Positions 12,971-23,405 of a stretch of 64,000 nt of DNA are shown in pieces. Position 1 is the stretch's first letter; every line of letters begins with the position of its first letter. Made by a program: the position numbers and the translations under genes. Under the pieces are notes generated by a model. It had not been told where the DNA came from, searched no databases, and saw nothing but the letters and a program-made list of their open reading frames with translations. Source of the DNA: Apoda limacodes (taxonomy: Eukaryota > Arthropoda > Insecta > Lepidoptera > Limacodidae); the NCBI GenBank assembly GCA_946406115.1, contig OX291557.1:10510501-10574500 (forward strand), in the 5' to 3' direction.

Positions 12971-13476
12971 GTTGCGTTCCTATAACTTCATCGAACATGT
13001 TTAAATTATTGAAAAAAACTAGGGTCTATGTTGTATATATCTTACTAAACTTAACGTAAAACAAAATCCACACGTTGTACATGTTTCGCTTACATTAACT
13101 GTTTACATATATTTTGTTATGTTTAAAATTCGAATATTATTGCTTTAAAATTACCCTTGTACTTAAATTTTCATAAAAAAGTTTAAATATATTGTGACTA
13201 TTTATGTTTAATTTAGGATCTGATTAATTATTTGTTATGGACTTAATTTTATTATGTTAATTCTATTATTGAATCTTGTTTTTATTCGAGTTGTATTAAT
13301 TTTTTTAAATTTTAAACTAAGCGGTGTCACATAAATATTATATGTATGTTTATAAATTAAATATTATTCATTTTTGTTTTGTGTGTTGAAGTATATCTAG
13401 GTCACTGACCTCTATATTTCTCTATAACGGCAGCATAATGGTCAGCGGTCAAGATGCTGTCAACATACTATACTTT

Positions 13477-13680
13477 GCACGGACGCGAAGCACAAATAAT
13501 TTCGTACATTGACCGTTTACTTTTTAGCCTGTGATCAGTGGTCAAATAGTAGTAATTTCTGATGACAGCGATCGGTCATCGCAACTGTGCGAGCGCGACA
13601 GCAAATAATTATGTGCGTGCAACAGAGACAAATAGTGACCGGTTATTGAACGAAATTCTTCCTGCTTTGCGAGCCTTACC
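13477..13680. mobile_element. MITE with long imperfect inverted ends
   Basis: The left end (GCACGGACGCGAAGC, AATTTCGTACATTGACCG) is an imperfect inverted copy of the right end (AATAGTGACCGG, AACGAAATTCTTCC). The right half matches 17650-17790 closely (AAATAATTATGTGCGTGC, AACAGAGACAAATAGTGAC), which defines a family. No target duplication was found. There is no transposase in either copy. Confidence 0.55.
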
Positions 13681-14031
13681 ATTTTGTAACAAAAAACTCT
13701 ATGCATTTTACTCTATACCCTACAAAATAAATAAAAAGCGCCCATTCACAAAAGAAAAGGTACAGAAGGTTCACTCTTGATGTACTCAAATTTTGAAACT
13801 AAGTACATTACGCAGAAGTTGGTACTTAAGTAACTACTTTTGCGTATCACAATGACTCCGTAGTCGCGACTGACTTCCCCTTGTAAATTCCTTTGAAGAT
13901 CCTTGAGATTTTCTTACGTGACGTGCTCTTAGTATGTAGTGAACGTTCTGTACCTGTTAGTTTTGTTGCCCCCTGACTGGTGTATTTGCCTAAACAAAGC
14001 TATTATTCTCATTACTTTGTTTTACTGGTTA

Positions 14032-14587
14032 TATACACCGGCACAATTAGCGGAACAGAAAAAAAAGTGAGACTATAAGATAATAACGCATATATTTGAC
14101 GAAAATGTAATTAGACATTCTGGATTTAACCCTTCTTTTTAGCAAGTCCCAGACATGCTCTATCGGATTCATATCGGGGGAATTTGCTGGCCACTGCATC
14201 ACCGGTATACCTACGTGGCTCAGATATGCCTGTACCGATTGTGCACTATGAGCACGAGCATTATCTTGCATTAGAATAAAGTCGTCACCAATAAATGGGG
14301 CAAATGGTACAACATGTTCTTTTAAAATGTCTCTATCGATCTGCTGTCATGGTCCCTCCTGTGACTATCACTAAGTCCGTGCGAGCTCCCAAACCATAAT
14401 CGAGCCCCCACCATAAGCCACTGTGTGTTCAAAATTAGACTGTATGTGGCGTTCTCCTTTGCGTCTCCATATTCGCTGTCTCCCATCGATCTGTTTTAAA
14501 AGAACTCTGCACTCATCAGTAAAGAGAACCTGCTGCCATTCGTTCAAATCCTTTTTTTGTGTTCCGCTTATTGTGCCGGTGTGTATA
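14032..14587 (-). mobile_element. Internally deleted Tc1-like DNA transposon with terminal inverted repeats
   Basis: The ends at 14032-14057 and 14560-14587 are inverted copies (TATACACCGGCACAAT; GCGGAACA) differing by a 2-base indel and one substitution. On the minus strand the body encodes Tc1-type DDE transposase pieces: FTDECRV (first Asp), MQDNARAHS (second Asp) and SPDMNPIEHVWDLLKRRV (third acidic residue region). The N-terminal DNA-binding half is missing because the right TIR abuts the catalytic domain, and stops break the rest. It is a non-functional deletion derivative. Confidence 0.8.
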
Positions 14588-15423
14588 GATCGACCTGTGT
14601 ATGTATAAAAAAAATAGAAATAAGAAAATAGTATATTATTATACACGATATTATTATTATAGATTAAGTTTTTAAATATCATAGTTCTTTGACATGTTTT
14701 TAAAACGTGCGCTTCTGTAAAGACAGACTGTAAAGTTAGAAATAGATTTTTTATACTGTCCAATATGTTATGCGTATAGTAATATAGGTTTTCTAATTGT
14801 TTACTTACTTTAAAAACATCTTAATTTTAGGGCTTCCCTTGTTATTAATTCTTTTTTAAGTAGGCATTTAAGTGAGTTCTTAACTGATTTATATAAACCG
14901 AATTATTTTTCCGTAGACTAAAACTTCGCATTCCGTTAGAATACCACCTTAATTTATATTGACTTACTAACGACGACGAAATTGACGAAAATTTATATGG
15001 TTTATCGTAAAATTGCAATTCAGGTAGCTTATGAACGTTGTGGAAATTAAAAGGTTGTGATTTTTGAATGACGTTGTGTCGTACAATATGTATGAATTCT
15101 AATCTCCGTTTCAACTTGTTTTTTCGGCCAATTACCTGTCAAAGCAAACCTGTTTCAGAAAAAGACTTTCTCATAGTAAATAAATCTTTAAGAAATTGTG
15201 TTTTGTTTTTAGTTTTATGTAACATATTGCATAGTATTACGTAAAATATCTGGTTTATTTTGTATTGATTTAAAATAGCTTGTCTTCAAACAGTAGTTAT
15301 AATTACCAAATTGGTCCATGTACGTATTAAAGCATTGTAATAAATATACCTAACCGAATTTAAATGAATCACTAATAAAAAATATGTATTTAACCCAGAC
15401 ATCTTAAGCCGGATCTCCTGGTC
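14588..15423. other. Intergenic DNA without a supported gene
   Basis: A minus-strand ORF of 89 codons (14845-15114) is present, but I recognise no family and see no splice partner or regulatory context. Otherwise AT-rich DNA. Confidence 0.4.
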
Positions 15424-15574
15424 GCCGAAACATTACACAAAAACATCTACACATGTTAAATGCATGTGTTGTCTCCTGCTTTGATATTGTTTGATTTTTC
15501 AAAAACATTTACTGTCAAAATGACTTCAAACGTAGAAGACGTATTGTCAGTTTTAGAAATAGTAGATTTAGTAA

Positions 15575-15797
15575 GGGTGCGTTCCAAATCGCAACGAGGA
15601 AGTTAAAAAAGTGGTTTTGGGACACCCAGGGTAGAGTAATTTTCCAACTGTCAAGTTAAATTCTTTACACTGCCATAGAAAAGGTAGAAAATCACTCCTG
15701 TCAGTGTGAAAATTAACTGTCAAACGCTCGTTCCAGAACGGGTTGATTTTTCAACTCTACCGGGCGATAATTACTCGGCGTGATTTGGAACGTAGCC
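15575..15797. mobile_element. PIF/Harbinger-like MITE
   Basis: The left end GGGTGCGTTCCAAATC and the inverted right end GATTTGGAACGTAGCC match at 14 of 16 positions. The 223-bp element is flanked by TAA on both sides (15572-15574, 15798-15800), the 3-bp target type of PIF/Harbinger. It has no coding capacity. Confidence 0.7.
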
Positions 15798-15862
15798 TAA
15801 ATAAAATCATCGCCACGGTACGCAATCATTAATACCGTAAATTTGATTACCACAGATCATAT

Positions 15863-16786
15863 CAGTGTCTCCAACTCCTACTGTAAAAATTACTGTGTTG
15901 CTAGTCTAAAAATACGGTATATGACTGAATATTACGGCGAACAAAAAAATAAAAATACGATAAAATTACGGTAAACTTTTATTAAACGAAATTGCTTAAG
16001 CAGGCTGAATTGTTGCTATTTTTAATACTTACACTATAGTTTATTTAGTATTAGAGTTAAACATTACTTAAATCAAGCTAAAAACCTATTTTCTACATTT
16101 ATCAGTTTTTAATCGACTTCAAAAAAGTTGTATGTAATATTGTCAGGATTGCAAAGTTCTGAATATATTAGTCTATACCATCTTCTAAACACGTGTGCCA
16201 AATTTTATAAGTGTATGTATGGATGTATGTTTATCCACGCATATCTCAAAAGCTATAAGCCGGATTGCAAAAAATGATTCTTAGTTGGACTACGTATCGC
16301 CTAACTTAGGGAACAGTGGAAATTTCATCAAAATTCAAGGTTTTGTTTTAGTGACATTACTTGTTTTTGAAAGCCCTCCCACTCCTTTGTCACTTGAGTA
16401 ACAAGAATCACTCATTATTACAATTTTTATATCGAAAACTCACACCGAACCGTAAAAAAATTATCAAAACAGCAAATGTAGATTAGAACGAGTAAAACTT
16501 ATTTTAATTGTTGTTTGTGTAAAGGTGTAGTATAAATTATCTTAGATATGTATAATCATCGTAATTAGGTCGCTTGACATGTTGCTAATATGAAAGTATA
16601 TTATGATACTTTTTTAAATGAAGTATTTGGTGTTGCTATTATAGAAATAAAGCATTTTTAAAGGTCTTATTCAAACCGATGAAATTACGGTAGAATATAG
16701 CACCGTAATAAGACGACTACGGTAGGTGGTAGATCCATAAGAAATACGGTAAGTTTACCGTATTTACGGCGGAGTTGGAGACACTG
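15863..16786. mobile_element. Non-autonomous hAT transposon, 924 bp
   Basis: Perfect 16-bp terminal inverted repeats (CAGTGTCTCCAACTCC) bound the element, and a perfect 8-bp target duplication GATCATAT lies at 15855-15862 and 16787-16794. CAGTG ends and an 8-bp duplication are hallmarks of hAT. Subterminal TACGGTA motifs recur at both ends, the usual transposase-binding layout. The interior has no transposase. Confidence 0.9.
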
Positions 16787-17169
16787 GATCATATATACGA
16801 ACGTAATTAATGATTGTGCTCCGCCCCCTACCCTCACGGGGGTTAATGTTTAGATGTTTTCCCTCGAGCGTGAAAAGCAAAAAAATTGTTTCCATCAACA
16901 AAAACAGAGTTAAAAAAAAAACTGGTTGCCTGTAAAGTCGGTATACGGGCGAAAGTTTTACGTGACAATGATTTTATGTCTGTCTCTCTCGCTCTTAGGC
17001 GGGCGCGTGCCTCTCACTCGCTCTCATTGTGAGCGCATAACGTGAGCGGAGCGTAACGCAGTTTCTTGAAGTGTCACCCGGCAAACCAATTTATAAGACG
17101 TTGTCACGTCAAAAAAAAATGTGTAGCGAAACAATATTTTGTCTAGATGTTGTTGTGTAATGTTTCGGC

Positions 17170-19019
17170 AAAACACGAGCAGGGGCCCCGGCCTTATACG
17201 CTATCGAAAACAATCGAATACCTGTAAGCCGAATAGCATATTTGTGCTATAGTAGGATTACTGAGATTAAAACCCGTTATACACGTATCTATGATATATA
17301 TTGATATGTCAAAATGTATTCATGTAAAACTAACATTTGTGTGTAGTATTTCAAAGTTTATTACTATAGAAAATATATTGTAATATGCCTTGCTTTAGTT
17401 AATAAATTTATTTATTATATATTAATAGCTGCCCGTGTTTGACGGGCACTTGACAAGAAAACATTTAAAATTTGGCTTTTGTACTTTATTTTAGACCATG
17501 AACAATATATGTACTAAGTAGCTATAAACGTATACTGTCGCTTGTAGAAGAATTACAATGTTTAGGAATCTCGTACACAAAATTATTTGTATAAATTGAT
17601 AATTAAAATGTCACTGCAATCCTTTTAGGGCTTGGCTGTATATATATGCTGCAGAGTGCGATGACCGCTGTCATAGAGGAGCGCAACGGCAAATAATTAT
17701 GCGCGTGCAACAGAGACAAATAGTGACTGGTCATTGAACGAAAATCTTCCTGGTCATTGAACGAAAATCTTCCTGCTCAGCGTCCGTGCTATATAGCTGT
17801 TTACATAAATAGTACATTTGTATATAAAAATAACAAAATATTCATTGAATTATATATTTGTTAATAAGAGAATTAATAATTAATAAGTATAAGTGTTACG
17901 GTGATATTTATTATTGACTCCAGTTTATTTAGATGGTACAAGGAGCATTTAAACAAATATATTTTAGTGATCATAAATAGTTGTCTTTTTTTATTTATAC
18001 CATTAATATTAAAAAAAAGGTATGGCCTAGTAAATGATAACAATTTTCTTTTTCATACCGTACATAGGAAACATTTTAAACGGTGCCCTGGTAGTGTCAT
18101 CATTTGTAAACAGCGCTACCTGTCGGCTGTCGGTGTGTTTTTGCAATAAACGAGAAAAAACTAGCGCCTGTCATTATTATTGAAAACTTCATAAAACATA
18201 CTGAGCTTGTGGCCTTAGCAATCATGTTGGTCATGCCTCGCGGTGGTAGTTTTAACACAACCATATCAAAAAGTTACGTACCGACACTGGAAGACTATTG
18301 GCCGTCCTTACGAAGTAATAATATTGTCTATGATTTATTTCATTAAGGAGAGTACCTACCTAATCGAATATAAATTTAAAGAGCATATATGCTGATGTTA
18401 TCTACTTTCATTTGAAAATTGCAAATTATTATAGTTTAACTTTGTTTCCCAAGTAACAAATCAAATTTAAAAAAAAACTATCTAAACCTTTACTGCTACT
18501 AGAGGTTTCAGATAGGAATATTACTTCTCTTTTTAAAGTTACCAATAAAAACAAACGCAAGTTGTCTATAATATCAACACCCAGATAGGTGTATTATCTG
18601 TCATGCTGATCATATGAAAAAGTATGAGCCACTATTCGTGCTCAAACGTGTCATTGCTTTGCTACCACTAAATAATTTAGACAAACAGACTTGGCAAGTG
18701 ATAACTAAAAACGTTTTTCTTTGCTTCTGGTATGAGCTGCTAAAGCTCTGTTTTTATTTAAAAACCTATATATAAAACCTACAGATAAATATACCTACAT
18801 AGTTACGTTTATCTATAAAATCAATATTTTGCAAAAGAAAATAAATGGGGTTTTTTTTAAACTAGGTACCTACTTCTTATCCCGGACAATTCCTTTATTA
18901 AACAACTTCTGTGACAGACGGGTTGGACTTTATAACGGTTCCATTTTTCCATATAAGGTACGGAACACCAAAAAAGTAACTGCATGCCATACTAACTTCC
19001 TAGCAAAGTTAAGTAAATT
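17170..19019. other. Intergenic DNA with a few short repeats
   Basis: No gene is recognised. It includes the MITE half at 17650-17790. About 18078-18120 (GGTGCCCTGG, TGTCATCATTTGTAA) resembles about 44688-44725, a short dispersed repeat of unknown class. Confidence 0.4.
17650..17790. repeat. Partial MITE copy with a small internal tandem duplication
   Basis: This matches the right half of 13477-13680 and ends with AGCGTCCGTGC, the complement of the other copy's left end. The word TGGTCATTGAACGAAAATC is duplicated in tandem (17727-17773). Confidence 0.6.
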
Positions 19020-19616
19020 CATTCTACGCTTGTAGGCGATAATAAGCCCATACGTGTACAGAGCCCCCATTGGACTCTTTCTGCAAAGCAGGCTTGAGCG
19101 TATCGCTCACCAGGCCGCCTGTAGACTTTTCGCCTTCCGTCATGAGTGAATAATGAGAAACTTGACTCATCCGTGAACAAGACTTGCCTCTTCTTCTTGA
19201 CCCCACTGTACGTGGTCACGAGCATACCTCAATCTGTTAACCCGATGCCCTGCCTCAAGTTTGGGACCATTTGCTGGCCTGTAGGGCTTCAGGTTTACCT
19301 CAGCAAGTCTTCTTCTGACCGTGTCTTCGCTTATGTAATTATCCCTCATCAGGAGAAGCTGCTGTTGGACCTAAACTGCATTGAGGTTACAATTTCTCAA
19401 AATAGTGCTGGAAATATATCGGTCTTCTCTAGCTGTAGTCCATCTGGGACGGCCATTTCATGGTATTCTAAAATGGTTTCCGGTTTCTTCGTACCTTTGT
19501 TTCACCTTGAAGACCATTCTTAATGTCACACCCACCATTCTTGCAGTACGACGCATACTGATGCCTAGTTCCAGATGTGCCATAATTCTTGCACATTCTT
19601 AAGGTGAAAGAGGCAT
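19020..19616 (-). pseudogene. Second Tc1-like transposase, broken
   Basis: The minus strand reads from ATG at 19614-19616 through helix-turn-helix-like sequence (ISMRRTARMVGV), then EDTVRRRLAEVNLKPYRPA and YARDHVQWG, then a frame change near 19190 to VLFTDESSFSLFTHDG with the first catalytic Asp. An in-frame stop lies within the first ten codons, and sequence after the first catalytic block is missing. It is not closely similar to the element at 14032. No inverted ends were located. Confidence 0.8.
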
Positions 19617-19996
19617 GTTAATTAATGTTTACGTGCTGAAGATACATTGGCTTATGATTTAAATGTAAATGATCAAAAACAAATGCGAAAACAAAAGCAG
19701 AAAGCTAAAAGTAAAAAATTACAGCATTTGAAAAGGGAGCGTTTTTCTTTTTTGTTTATTTTTTCAGCCATAATTTAAAAAGAGGTTGTCAAAAAGGAGT
19801 TTTTATATAACAAAACTAAATTTTCTACACAATGCTTTTTATTTCAAGTTACTAATTTAAAAAGTACAGAAGTTATCGTCACGTTTATGAGTGTTATACC
19901 TTCTTTTGCAGGCCAGTGTACATGGCATTCGCGATAAGAATAAACAATCAACGACCAAAGCTCTTAAACAATTCAGAAACCTGAATTTCTAGACGG

Positions 19997-20157
19997 AGCC
20001 GGGAGCTTATTGCGACAAGCCTTGAGCACTAGACTCGAGAACTCGAAAGAAAACTGCAAGTAGGTCTTAACTCTCGAGACCCGTAGTACTTGCATACATT
20101 TTGCTGCCGAAGTCACGAGTCTGACGTAGTAGAGACTTTTTGCAACAAGCTCCCTAA
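19997..20157. repeat. MITE-like repeat
   Basis: The left end GGGAGCTTATTGCGACAAG and the right end TTTTTGCAACAAGCTCCC are imperfect inverted copies. Related right ends occur at about 9108-9148 (in a RELCH intron) and, inverted, at about 48660-48690. No clear target duplication is seen. Confidence 0.5.
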
Positions 20158-21094
20158 AGTTACTATAAGTATAACAATAAACAAATTGGTTACTAGCATG
20201 ACTAAATTATGAGGCTGCGGAAAACATATACATACCTTCCTATGTAATGCAAATTCACTAACTGCTCTTGACTTGCAAGAATATGGGTGAGTTGGGTAAT
20301 ACCGCGCGGTTGATAATTCCGCGCCCCTCGGTTTCTTTGAAACAATCAACAATACGCGCCTGCAATATTAGTAAAATCATAGCTTTATGGACCCCCTACC
20401 CCGCTTGAGCACCGCTAGCTGCCACCGAGTATCTAGAGGGCAAGGCTGCGAGCTTGCAGGTTTTCCGCGCGATCGTTATATTTTTTTGGGTGATTTTAAT
20501 AAGAGGTGAGTCAATATATATTTCACACCAAGTAATAAATTATACTCATTTATAGGGTAAAAATAATATATAACTTATGTGTAGAATAACTTTAAATTAA
20601 TCCTTTGCGTTGGTTTATGTTTTTGACGTTACAAAATAAAATCATCTTGTTTGGTAATACCGCGCGTAGGGCTGATCAGCTATATAATATGGTTGTGATT
20701 ATTATAATTCTCTAAAAGAATATGATAATATATTATACTTGTAAGTGTAAGTATTTATACCTAAGTAAAAGTAATAGGTAATATAATAATATTTGTCAAT
20801 TTCAACTTGTCACTCATTTAGGCTAATACTAAACATTTAATGAAAGCTGGAGTCTGTACGTATTTCCAATTCGGTCTCCAGGCTTCCACTCTTTGACTGA
20901 CACATTGTGTGATGATTTCACTGTCATTAATGGCTCGGTTTCATTAGACATGCAAGCGTAATGTTTTTTTTTTCAAGTAGTAGACTTTGTGTTAATAATT
21001 TAATTAGCATGTTAAGTATTCGTTAGTAGGTACCTACCTACTTATCATTTTGAGTAACGCGTGTACCTACCTACTAGATAACAGATACAAATAG

Positions 21095-21250
21095 TTATTA
21101 TATTTTTTTACATATTGTGCATAAGAACATCTACACTCCAACAAACACAAATTTTCATCACATAAAAGTTTTTTCCTGTGCGGCAATTGAACCCACGCCC
21201 CTCGAATCAGCAGCCGAGATCATTCCCACTGAGCCACCAAGGCTGCCTAA
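21095..21250 (-). mobile_element. tRNA-derived SINE, 5' part, inverted
   Basis: The complement of the SINE head is visible: TGAACCCACGCCCC (B box) and CCACTGAGCCACCAAGGC (A box region), preceded by body sequence complementary to the other copies. The 3' half is absent. Confidence 0.75.
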
Positions 21251-21859
21251 TTATAAGTACCTAAAATACGAAAATTCTGTGCGGACGAAGTCACAGGCAC
21301 AACTAGTAGGTAGGTAAGCTATAAAACTTTTGGACTTAAAAATGGAGTGATTTTAGTTGAAGATGAGTTGTAAATTTAAGATTTGCTCAATAATTCATTA
21401 CTTGTTACTAGTACCTACTTATTTTTTAAATAAGATGGTAACCTAGCGTCAGTTTTTGTTCTGTTTGCTTGCAATTTTTTTCATAACTCAGTTAACATTT
21501 CGCAATTCAATACGTGTTACTTACTTTATAGCGTTATTTACCATAATCTTAAACAGAACAATCCTTAATGTATAAATTAAGAAAAACAAACTATCTGGCT
21601 ATTCAATAATTTATTAGCATTTCATGAACTAGGAAGACTGGGTACAAAAGTAACACTTTACACATTTCGTTTAGTCAAATGTCTACATTTACGGTTAAAT
21701 TTATATAGCCACATATAACTTTCGTCTTTGCTTTACAATTACAGATATATGTTTTTATATAGTAACAGAAATGTATAAATGGTATTGTAGTAATTTATTA
21801 CATTCGTCATCAGGGCCAGGACGAAAGTAACATCGTAGATATACTGCACATTAAGTAGA

Positions 21860-22093
21860 TCCTTAGATACTATTATAAATGCCAAAGTAACTCTGTCTGT
21901 CTATCTGTTACCTATTCACGCTTAAACCGCTGTACCGATTAAGATGAGATTTGGCATGGAAATAGTTTGTCCCGAGAAAGGACATAGGTTACTTGAGAAC
22001 GTCAAGTGTGACTCGGTTTTTTTTTCTATAATTGAGGAGTTGGAGGTGAAATCCTACGCCGATAACCGAATTTAACCGGGCAAAAGCTAGTAG
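21860..22093 (+). mobile_element. Helitron-like non-autonomous element (Lep1-like)
   Basis: It carries the characteristic start ACTATTATAAATGCCAAAG, then TAACTCTGTCTGTC, CTTAAACCGCTGTACCGATT, GGACATAGG, and the end GGGCAAAAGCTAGTAG. Related copies are at 43023-43735 and 50055-50640 (-). The Helitron-like assignment follows published lepidopteran Lep1-type elements and is from memory. Confidence 0.65.
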
Positions 22094-23405
22094 ACAATAA
22101 TGGTGATGAATGGTGACAAAACTAATAATATTTTTTCACACACATAATTTTAATTTTTTGTTAAACCATTACTCACATCCACTGTTCACTTCATCATCAT
22201 CTCGGCTTGTAGACGTAGATACCTACACTTTTTAACGTTGCCCTCTCCTTCCTTATGTTTTCACAAGGATCGATCTTAAGCTGTTTGCACCCAGGATCTC
22301 CCTATGGCTCTAACTATTAAATCTGGCAGGAGGTCGTCCCACACATCGTCTTCCAGTGCGACGGGCAATGTCGCCTGCCTATTATAAGATTACAAGGAAG
22401 CTTTAGGAATAAGAGGAATAAACAACTGTTGTTGTTGTTTACAATTCAGTTATCCTTTCTAACTTTTTTAAGTCGTAGCTCTTGATCCAGCTCGCGGTAG
22501 AGGCCTAACATCTTAGGGCTAGGTTAGGTTCTTTTGTGACAACGTAAAAGTGCAGCGACCTAACTGTGTTTAATATAATAGTCAAAAGTTTACATTTTTT
22601 ATTTATAATTTCTCTTCCATAGAGAAATGCCTAGGCATTTAGTTAACCGGCGGATTCATCGTGCGATGACATATTCATACTTACTTTACTATTGGTAGTT
22701 TCAATAAAAACTGATTAGATATATGGAAGTAAGACTATAAAATATTATTAGAAAAACGTTAAATTTAAACACGATATTCAATTATTTTTTTAATTTATAA
22801 AATAATATGTACTTTGTATTACATTTTTTTACTATCAATATGAAATAAGCTTTGAATATGAGTATCAAGTTAACAAAGCTTATTTGATTTATGACAATGT
22901 ATAGGTAACTTTAAAATAATTTGTACATTGTATTATATTTTCTAATCACATTTATTTCAATATTAAGAATATTAAATAACATTTTGAGAATAAGTATCAA
23001 AAAAATCTAATTTATTTATGATTATGACAATGTATTGGGACTGTTACACAGTATATTTGTAAAAATGATAAATAACTTTTAAAAATATAAAATAACCAAG
23101 GGAATGTACTTTTACGTGCAACAAAAGCAAGTAATAAAAACATAATCTAATAATTAACCATAAATAGATAATTTGATAGTACTACTGTCAAAGTATAAAT
23201 AAATAATGAAAAAACAATATCATGTGTAACATAAAAAATTGTGCCCATCAAGTGGAAATTATTTATTATTTAAGGTGAAACCTATGTATTTTTTTTTCAT
23301 TCAGTGTAGCCAAAATGTATAAATATTTAGTGTAACACTTTGTACGAAAACAATCAACCTCGGATTCACCTTAAGTACAAAAAAAAACTATGGTACATTC
23401 ATATA
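22094..23405. other. Intergenic AT-rich DNA and GST 3' flank
   Basis: About 22190-22390 (ATCATCATCTCGGCTTGTAG, GGAGGTCGTCCCACACATCG) looks like a decayed LINE fragment. 22500-23250 is strongly AT-rich with no gene. The last 150 bases are the likely 3' UTR of the minus-strand GST. Confidence 0.4.
23262..23267 (-). terminator. Candidate poly(A) signal of omega GST gene 1
   Basis: AATAAA on the minus strand (TTTATT on +), about 139 bases after the stop codon. It is the best canonical hexamer near the 3' end. Confidence 0.45.

Larger units (their letters stand above)
15424..17169. repeat. 26-bp inverted repeats flanking a nested transposon block
   Basis: The left arm 15424-15449 (GCCGAAACATTACACAA...) and right arm 17144-17169 are inverted copies with one mismatch in 26 bases. 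They enclose a Harbinger-like MITE and a hAT element. About 16880-17140 is a CpG-richer repeat (GTCGGTATACGGGCGAAAG; TCTCACTCGCTCTCATTGTG) of a type I have seen in moth genomes but cannot classify. The arms may be the ends of an older element into which the others jumped; no target duplication was found. Confidence 0.55.

Noticed and set aside
14845..15114. 89-codon minus-strand ORF as a possible small gene
   Set aside because: No recognised domain, no splice partner, no promoter or poly(A) context. ORFs of this size are common by chance in this window.
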